Assembly (NCBI RefSeq): GCF_016743775.1 | Contig: NZ_JAEQMY010000024.1 | Coordinates: 1 to 64,000 of the forward strand | Direction of reading: 5' to 3' | DNA length: 64,000 nucleotides | DNA from: Microvirga aerilata | GTDB lineage: Bacteria > Pseudomonadota > Alphaproteobacteria > Rhizobiales > Beijerinckiaceae | In this document: piece after piece, positions 59,077-64,000 of the stretch | How positions within the stretch are numbered: position 1 is the first letter of the stretch | Layout of the letters: each line of letters starts with the position of its first letter | Notes under the pieces: generated by a model | Databases searched by the model: none | What the model was told of the DNA's origin: nothing | Seen by the model: only the letters and a program-made list of their open reading frames with translations | Program-made: the position numbers and the translations under genes

Positions 59077-59120
59077 TCTTAAAGCCGCAGGGTGGCCGCA
59101 GCCGAGCTATTGGGGGCAAG

Positions 59121-59897
59121 ATGAAGCCGAACAGGATCAAGTCGCTTTGGAGAGAGGGAAAGCCGGTCCTGAATGGCTGGCTGTCGATCCCGAATGCATT
59201 CACCGCCGAGATCATGGCCGAGCAGGGCTATGACTCCATGACGATCGATCTGCAGCATGGCGTCATCGACTACCAAGCATCCCTCGGCATGCTGCAGGCC
59301 TTGCGCGCGAGCGAGGTTGCAACGCTCGTGCGTGTTCCGTGGCTGGATCCGGCGGCCATCATGAAGGCCCTGGATGCGGGAGCCTATGGGGTGATCTGCC
59401 CCATGATCAACAACCGTGCCCAAGCGGCCGAACTGGTCTCCTATGTCCGCTACCCGCCCGACGGCACCCGCAGCTTCGGACCGACCCGGGCGAGGTTCTC
59501 GGCTGGATCCGACTACAGTGCCAAGGCGGATGAGAACATCCTCTGCCTTGCGATGATCGAAACCGCGGAAGCGTTTGAGCAGGTCGAGGAGATCGTCTCG
59601 ACCCCCGGCCTGGACGGCGTCTACATAGGTCCGTCCGATCTGACGCTGGGGCTTACCGGAAAGCGGTATCGAACCGGCTTCGACCGAGAGGAGCCGGAAA
59701 TGGTCAGCGCCATCCAGACCATCCTTGCCAAGGCGCACGAGGTAGGCATCCGCGCCGGGCTCCATTGCGGAACGCCGGCCTATGCGGCCAAGGCCGTGAG
59801 CTGGGGCTTCGATCTCGTGACGCTGCCCAACGATGTCACCCTCCTGGCCGGTGCAGCCGCCGCCAGCGTGAGTGACACGAGGAAGCTTATCGCATAG
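59121..59897 (+). CDS. HpcH/HpaI family class II aldolase
   Basis: Metal-dependent aldolase of 258 residues from ATG 59121. Active-site landmarks are TIDLQHGVIDY (His), TLVRVPWLDP (Arg), AMIETAEAFEQVEE (Glu metal ligand) and VYIGPSDLTLGL (Asp metal ligand). Such enzymes split 2-keto-3-deoxy sugar acids into pyruvate and a hydroxyaldehyde. It ends the tctCBA-dehydratase-RraA run, so it probably performs the final cleavage. It is convergent with the methyltransferase gene. Confidence 0.9.
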   Translation: MKPNRIKSLWREGKPVLNGWLSIPNAFTAEIMAEQGYDSMTIDLQHGVIDYQASLGMLQALRASEVATLVRVPWLDPAAIMKALDAGAYGVICPMINNRAQAAELVSYVRYPPDGTRSFGPTRARFSAGSDYSAKADENILCLAMIETAEAFEQVEEIVSTPGLDGVYIGPSDLTLGLTGKRYRTGFDREEPEMVSAIQTILAKAHEVGIRAGLHCGTPAYAAKAVSWGFDLVTLPNDVTLLAGAAAASVSDTRKLIA

Positions 59898-59915
59898 CGC
59901 CGTGGCCTTGTGTGC

Positions 59916-60620
59916 CTAGCTTTGCGCCCGGGAGGCAGGCGGGCCTCCTGGCTTGGTGGCAATCCAGATCGTGTGCCTTGCGCCGCCGCGTGCTCCGTTG
60001 GCGCGCGCACCGACCTCTTCCACGCGAAAACCTGTTTTGCGCAGGCGCTGGGTAAAGGCCCTGTTCGGGGCCGACGACCACACGGACAAGACGCCGCCAG
60101 GCGCCAGCGCCGTCCGGGCGGCGCCGAGACCTGCCAGGTCGTAAAGGCTGTCATTGGACTTGCGGGTCAGTCCCTCGGGCCCGTTGTCGACGTCGAGCAA
60201 AATAGCATCGTAGGCAGACCGGCCTGATCGTATCAGCCCGCCGACATCTCCCTCGTGGATGCTGACGCGTGGATCCGTCAGGCTGCCGCCAAAGACTTCC
60301 GCCATGGGATCTCGGGCCCAGGCCACCACAGCGGGCAGGAGTTCGGCCACAGTGACCTGAGCATCGGAGCCCAGTTCAGCAAGAGCGGCCCGAAGGGTGA
60401 AGCCCATCCCCAGCCCGCCGATAAGGACCCTCGCTCGCGGGCGGTCCCGAATCCTCGAGCAGGACAGCTTGGCCAGCGCCTCCTCGGAGCCGCTGAGGCG
60501 GCTGTTCATCAACTCGTTGCTGCCCAACATGATGGAGAACTCGGCCCCACGCCTCTTGAGGCGCAACTCGGTGCCGTCGCCGGGAACTTTCGCCGTATCG
60601 ATGAGAACCCAGGGGATCAT
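59916..60620 (-). CDS. Spermidine synthase-like methyltransferase-fold protein
   Basis: Protein of 234 residues with a class I methyltransferase/polyamine synthase core. Motif I is ARVLIGGLGMGFTLRAALAE, VTVAELLPAVVAWAR is the acidic loop, and YDAILLDVDNGPEG follows. The N-terminal beta domain (TELRLKRRGAEFSIMLGSNE) resembles that of spermidine synthase. It is a lone gene between an aldolase and the efflux operon; its substrate is unknown. Confidence 0.8.
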   Translation of the reverse strand: MIPWVLIDTAKVPGDGTELRLKRRGAEFSIMLGSNELMNSRLSGSEEALAKLSCSRIRDRPRARVLIGGLGMGFTLRAALAELGSDAQVTVAELLPAVVAWARDPMAEVFGGSLTDPRVSIHEGDVGGLIRSGRSAYDAILLDVDNGPEGLTRKSNDSLYDLAGLGAARTALAPGGVLSVWSSAPNRAFTQRLRKTGFRVEEVGARANGARGGARHTIWIATKPGGPPASRAQS

Positions 60621-61040
60621 GACGTGCTCTTTCGGCAGCTCTGCCCATTTTGCGATTGACCGTGCAAGCCGTGAACCTCAGCCACAGGGTTGCGGCGAGG
60701 TGCATTCTCGCCGCTGACAGGGATCGCCGGTACCTCCGCAGCCAAGCTGAAGAGCCTTAGCTGAATTGACGATCCCGGCAAAGGGACGGCCGCTCGGCCG
60801 GAAAGCCATGCAGAACCCAAATGGCGGAAGGAGCGGAACATGAACCGTGGTACGCCTGTCAAATGCCATGTCTCATAAGTCATTGAACAACTTGTCACAA
60901 CTCCGCCGTGACATTCTCTGCTTGGAGGGGTGTTCACGGCGGAGCTTCAGCGATGGCATCCCGGCGAACCTCGCCTTGGAGGCTTCTGCAGTCCCTCCCA
61001 TATTCAAAGAGACCCTGCTTTTCGCCGGTTCGTTCGATCG

Positions 61041-61069
61041 TTGACGGAGGTGGATAGAGTACCTATATA
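61041..61069 (+). promoter_or_regulatory. Sigma-70-type promoter of the padR-efflux operon
   Basis: TTGACG (61041-61046), a 17-base spacer and TATATA (61064-61069) form the best consensus promoter in the window. Expected transcription start is near 61076, leaving a leader of about 18 bases. Confidence 0.75.
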
Positions 61070-61086
61070 TACTCCACATTGGAGTA
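61057..61086. promoter_or_regulatory. Candidate PadR operator
   Basis: GAGTA (61057-61061), TACTCC (61070-61075) and GGAGTA (61081-61086) make two overlapping inverted repeats; the second is TACTCC-ACATT-GGAGTA. They cover the -10 element, the start point and the Shine-Dalgarno GGAG of padR, so bound PadR would block its own operon. Confidence 0.65.
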
Positions 61087-61093
61087 GTACAGT

Positions 61094-61666
61094 TTGGACA
61101 ACAAGACGCTCTGCCTCGCCGTTCTGTCCATGGGTGACGCATCCGGGTACGAGATCAAGAAGCGGGTCGAGGAGGTTTTCTCGCGCTTCATGGATGTCGC
61201 GCCGAGCGGGATTTACGCGGCCTTGAAGCTCCTCGATCAGGAGGGGCTCGTATCGGCAAAGGTGGTGCCCCAGGAAGGGCGGCCTAACAAGACCGTTTAT
61301 ACCTTGCTTGAGCTTGGGCGCGAGGCGCTGACTGCCTCGCTCAAGGCCTCGGAGGGGCGGCATAAGATCCGCTCCGAATTGGTCACGCTTCTCATGTTCG
61401 CCGATCTGCTCCCGCCAGAGAAGCTGCGCGACGTCTTGGCTCATCGGATTTCGGAGCTGGAGCAAATCAAGGCCGAGACGGAGGCCGCCACCGGTGCCTA
61501 CCCCCCGGGCCACCGGTTCCTTGTGCGCATGGGCATGGTGATGGCAGGCGCCGAACTTGCCTTCCTGCGCGAGAACGTTCCCGGTTTCTTGAGCGAGCTG
61601 AGCCGCACGCAAGCCAAGCAACACAAGCAACCGACCGGCGATCTGGTCGGGTCGGACCTGCCATAG
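61094..61666 (+). CDS. PadR family transcriptional regulator
   Basis: Regulator of 190 residues starting at TTG 61094 (MDNKTLCLAVLSMGD), with GGAG nine bases upstream. The winged helix reads ASGYEIKKRVEEVFSRFMDV and PSGIYAALKLLDQEGLVSAK. The C-terminal dimer helices follow (LPPEKLRDVLAHRISELEQI). It precedes the RND pump genes by 10 bases and is most likely their substrate-responsive repressor. Confidence 0.88.
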   Translation: MDNKTLCLAVLSMGDASGYEIKKRVEEVFSRFMDVAPSGIYAALKLLDQEGLVSAKVVPQEGRPNKTVYTLLELGREALTASLKASEGRHKIRSELVTLLMFADLLPPEKLRDVLAHRISELEQIKAETEAATGAYPPGHRFLVRMGMVMAGAELAFLRENVPGFLSELSRTQAKQHKQPTGDLVGSDLP

Positions 61667-61676
61667 GGGCAATGCT

Positions 61677-62789
61677 GTGAAGAAAAAAATAACTGTTGCG
61701 CTCGCTGCCATCGGCATCGTCGCCATGGGAGCCGGAGGCGCGCGCTACCTGAAAAACGATACGGCCGCGGCTGTCGTGCAGCCAAGCGCGCCGATCGTGA
61801 CGGAGCTTGCCCGCAGCGAAACCTTTACTGTCCGCAGGACCGATCTGCGCTTCACCGTGCCACTGGCCGGCACCCTGCGCCCGGTCGACCAGACGACCCT
61901 GAAGTCGGAGGTTGCCGCAAAGGTGTCGGAGGTTCTGGCGCAGGAGGGGCAGCCGGTGAAGAAGGGCGATGTTCTCGTGCGCCTCGACACCGAGGATCTG
62001 ACCTCCTGGCTCAACGAGCGCGTGGCCAACCTCGAATCCGCCAAGGCGCAGCTGGCTCTCGCGGAGAAGAACCGCTCGATGAAGCTCAGCCTGCAGCAGA
62101 AGGGCTACGCGGCTCAGGCTTCGGTGGACGAGGTCGAGAGCGCGTACCGCACCTCGCAGGCGAATGTCCGCGCCATGCAGGCTCAGGTCGATCTGGCGCG
62201 CAAGGCGTTGGAAAACGCCGTCGTGCGAGCCCCCATGGACGGCTTCGTGTCCGAGCGCGCCGTCAGCCCGGGCGACAAGGTGCCGGTCGACGGCAAGCTC
62301 GCCGTCCTCATCGACCTGTCGCGGCTTGAGATCGAGGCCCCCGTGCCGACGAACGAGATTGCTCTCGTGGCGGTCGGGCAAATGGCGGCTTTCCGGGTGC
62401 CGGGTCTTGAAGGACGCGAGTTCACCGGCCGGGTGGAACGGATCAATCCCACCACGAAGTCAGGATCGCGCTCGATCCCGGTCTATATCCAGGTTGAGAA
62501 CGGCGACAAGGTTCTGCGCGGCGGCATGTTCGCATCGGGCGACATTGTCGTGCGCGAGATCAGGAACGTGGTTGCGGTTCCGCCCGAGGCGGTGCGGGGC
62601 GACCAAAGCCAGAGATACGTTCTCAAACTCGACGGCGACAGGGTCGCCCGGCAGCCCGTCGAGGTGGCGAAGGACGCCACGGCCACCTTGGTCGCCGTAG
62701 CCTCGGGCCTGTCCGAAGGCGACACGATCGTGAGCGCTCCATCCATTGTACTCGAGCCGGGCACCCCGGTTCGCATCGGCAGTCGTTAA
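61677..62789 (+). CDS. RND efflux periplasmic adaptor (membrane fusion protein)
   Basis: Adaptor of 370 residues starting at GTG 61677. The N-terminal anchor is ITVALAAIGIVAMGAGGARY. The lipoyl halves flank a coiled coil: VLAQEGQPVKKGDVLVRLDT, the hairpin AKAQLALAEKNRSMKLSLQQ, then VVRAPMDGFVSERAVSPGDK. The beta-barrel and membrane-proximal domains continue to LEPGTPVRIG. It couples the following inner-membrane pump to an outer-membrane channel not seen here. It lies in the padR operon. Confidence 0.92.
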   Translation: MKKKITVALAAIGIVAMGAGGARYLKNDTAAAVVQPSAPIVTELARSETFTVRRTDLRFTVPLAGTLRPVDQTTLKSEVAAKVSEVLAQEGQPVKKGDVLVRLDTEDLTSWLNERVANLESAKAQLALAEKNRSMKLSLQQKGYAAQASVDEVESAYRTSQANVRAMQAQVDLARKALENAVVRAPMDGFVSERAVSPGDKVPVDGKLAVLIDLSRLEIEAPVPTNEIALVAVGQMAAFRVPGLEGREFTGRVERINPTTKSGSRSIPVYIQVENGDKVLRGGMFASGDIVVREIRNVVAVPPEAVRGDQSQRYVLKLDGDRVARQPVEVAKDATATLVAVASGLSEGDTIVSAPSIVLEPGTPVRIGSR

Positions 62790-62790
62790 G

Positions 62791-64000
62791 ATGTTCCTCA
62801 CACGCATCAGCATCAACAACCCGGTCTTCGCCACCATGATGATGGTGGCGATTCTCGTGGTTGGGCTGTTCTCCTACCAGCGCCTCGGCGTCGATCAGTT
62901 CCCCGACGTGGACATCCCGACGGTCGTCGTGACGGCATCTTACCCAGGCGCCTCTCCCGAGGCTGTGGAGAGCGATGTCACGCGCAAGATCGAGGATGCT
63001 ATCAACACGATCAGCGGACTCGACACGCTCACCTCCCGCTCCGTCGAGGGCCGCTCCATCGTGATCGCCCAGTTCACACTGGACACGCCGGCGGCTGTTG
63101 CGGTGCAGGACGTGCGCGAGAAGGTGGCGGGCATCCGCGGTCAGTTGCGCGACGAAGTGAACGACCCGACGGTGACCCGCTTCGATCCGGACAGCGCGCC
63201 GATCGTGTCGGTTGCGCTAGAGTCGCCCTCGCGTTCGCTTCGCGGGCTGACGGCCCTTGCCGACGAGGTCGTGCTCAAGCGCATCCAGACCGTTCGTGGC
63301 GTGGGCAGCGCCACCATCGTGGGCGGAGTGAAGCGTCAGGTGGAGGTGCGGCTGAAGCCCGACCGCATGCAGGCGCTTGCCATCGGCGTCGATCAGGTGG
63401 TGGCCACGATCCGCTCGGAGAATCAGGATCTGCCTGCCGGCAACGTGACCCGCGGGCGCGAGGACAAGGTTGTGCAGATCGAAGGCTCCGTGAAGGAGCC
63501 GCGTGAGATCGGCAATTTCATCGTCGCCCAGCGTGGCGGCTCGCCGGTTCGGCTGTCGGAGGTGGCCGACGTCATCGACGGTCAGGAGGAGAAGACGAAC
63601 CTTGCCCTGTTCAACGGCAAGCCTGCGCTGGCCGTGGACGTGGTCAAGGTGCAGGGCGCCAACACCATCGAGGTGGCCGACGGCGTGTTCCGTGCGGTGC
63701 GCGAACTCAAGAGCTCCCTGCCGCCCGATGTCGAGATGTCGGTGGTCAAGGACTCGTCGAAGGGCATTCGCAGCTCGGTCCACAATGTGCGCAGCACGAT
63801 GCTGGAAGGCGCCGTTCTGACGGTGGCTATCGTGTTCCTGTTCCTGCACTCGTGGCGCTCGACCGTGATCACCGGCCTCACGCTGCCGATCTCGGTCATC
63901 GGCACCTTCGGGGCGCTGGCCTTCATGGGCTTTACCCTGAACAGCATGACCTTGATGGCGCTGTCGCTTGCCATCGGCATCCTGATCGACGACGCCATCG
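62791..64000 (+). CDS. RND efflux pump permease (partial, continues past the window)
   Basis: The N-terminal 403 residues of an AcrB/HAE1-type pump. It begins MFLTRISINNPVFATMMMVA with the first membrane helix, then DQFPDVDIPTVVVTASYPGA and EDAINTISGLDTLTSRSVEG, which are pump-family signatures. The second helix starts at GAVLTVAIVFLFLHSWRSTV, and the sequence stops within LAIGILIDDAI, the helix-4 motif carrying the proton-relay aspartates. One base separates it from the adaptor stop. The full protein should be about 1,030 residues. Confidence 0.93.
   Translation, partial: MFLTRISINNPVFATMMMVAILVVGLFSYQRLGVDQFPDVDIPTVVVTASYPGASPEAVESDVTRKIEDAINTISGLDTLTSRSVEGRSIVIAQFTLDTPAAVAVQDVREKVAGIRGQLRDEVNDPTVTRFDPDSAPIVSVALESPSRSLRGLTALADEVVLKRIQTVRGVGSATIVGGVKRQVEVRLKPDRMQALAIGVDQVVATIRSENQDLPAGNVTRGREDKVVQIEGSVKEPREIGNFIVAQRGGSPVRLSEVADVIDGQEEKTNLALFNGKPALAVDVVKVQGANTIEVADGVFRAVRELKSSLPPDVEMSVVKDSSKGIRSSVHNVRSTMLEGAVLTVAIVFLFLHSWRSTVITGLTLPISVIGTFGALAFMGFTLNSMTLMALSLAIGILIDDAI

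Larger units (their letters stand above)
60621..61093. other. Gene-free region upstream of the PadR operon
   Basis: About 470 bases with no credible gene. It contains a perfect hairpin (GCGGCGAG and CTCGCCGC around 7 bases, 60692-60714) upstream of the methyltransferase gene, and the PadR promoter/operator at 61041-61086. Confidence 0.55.

Overview
The window is a GC-rich bacterial chromosome segment with tightly packed genes. There are many ATGA/GTGA stop-start overlaps, GTG and TTG starts, and long open frames antisense to real genes, as expected at high GC. Gene content points to a metabolically versatile soil or plant-associated alphaproteobacterium of the Rhizobiales/Hyphomicrobiales, possibly Methylobacteriaceae such as a Microvirga-like genus: fused indolepyruvate ferredoxin oxidoreductase, a complete phenylacetyl-CoA epoxidase operon, several TRAP and TctABC transporters, and stand-alone receiver proteins. 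The genus is inference. I saw no tRNA, rRNA, CRISPR array, insertion sequence or phage gene.

Layout. 0-4.2 kb: a chemoreceptor followed by four stand-alone response-regulator receivers, one of which has lost its phosphoacceptor aspartate. 4.2-8.3 kb: a large fused indolepyruvate/arylpyruvate ferredoxin oxidoreductase divergent from an Lrp/AsnC regulator. 8.3-20.1 kb: the phenylacetate (paa) locus. It holds a hotdog thioesterase and paaZ on the minus strand, paaX-paaABCDE plus an extra PaaA/PaaC-like gene on the plus strand, and a paaG-paaI-paaK-tetR operon on the minus strand. Two near-identical palindromes overlap the promoters of paaZ and of paaG; the second also fits the adjacent transporter operon, which suggests one TetR regulon. 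20.4-24.9 kb: a branched-chain-amino-acid-type ABC importer. 24.9-29.3 kb: a DUF2783-like protein, an FAD aromatic hydroxylase and a TonB-ExbD-ExbB operon led by a small secreted protein. A 33-residue membrane peptide gene lies at 29.75 kb.

30-37.7 kb: an IclR regulator and acyl-CoA synthetase divergent from a fused TRAP permease, its binding protein, a short-chain dehydrogenase and a tandem PPC/DUF296 protein. This looks like a catabolic module of unknown substrate, with two IclR-type palindromes in the divergent promoter. 37.7-44.6 kb: an AI-2E-type permease fused to a Rossmann-like and a GAF domain, a periplasmic glycerophosphodiesterase with calcium-loop-like repeats, a coiled-coil membrane protein, a glycine-rich secreted protein and a small membrane protein. 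44.7-52.5 kb: a quinate/shikimate module with a TRAP transporter, dehydroquinase, quinate/shikimate dehydrogenase, two overlapping paralogous GntR regulators and a QuiC-type 3-dehydroshikimate dehydratase fused to an HPPD-like domain, together leading to protocatechuate.

52.6-59.9 kb: a probable sugar-acid module with a GntR regulator, TctCBA transporter, IlvD/Edd dehydratase, RraA-like aldolase/decarboxylase and HpcH/HpaI aldolase. 59.9-64 kb: a spermidine-synthase-like methyltransferase, then a PadR-controlled RND efflux operon whose pump gene runs off the end. The overall theme is uptake and breakdown of aromatic, hydroaromatic and sugar acids, each pathway with its own local regulator. 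The least explained parts are the TRAP/SDR/PPC locus, the PaaA/C paralogue and the AI-2E-GAF fusion.
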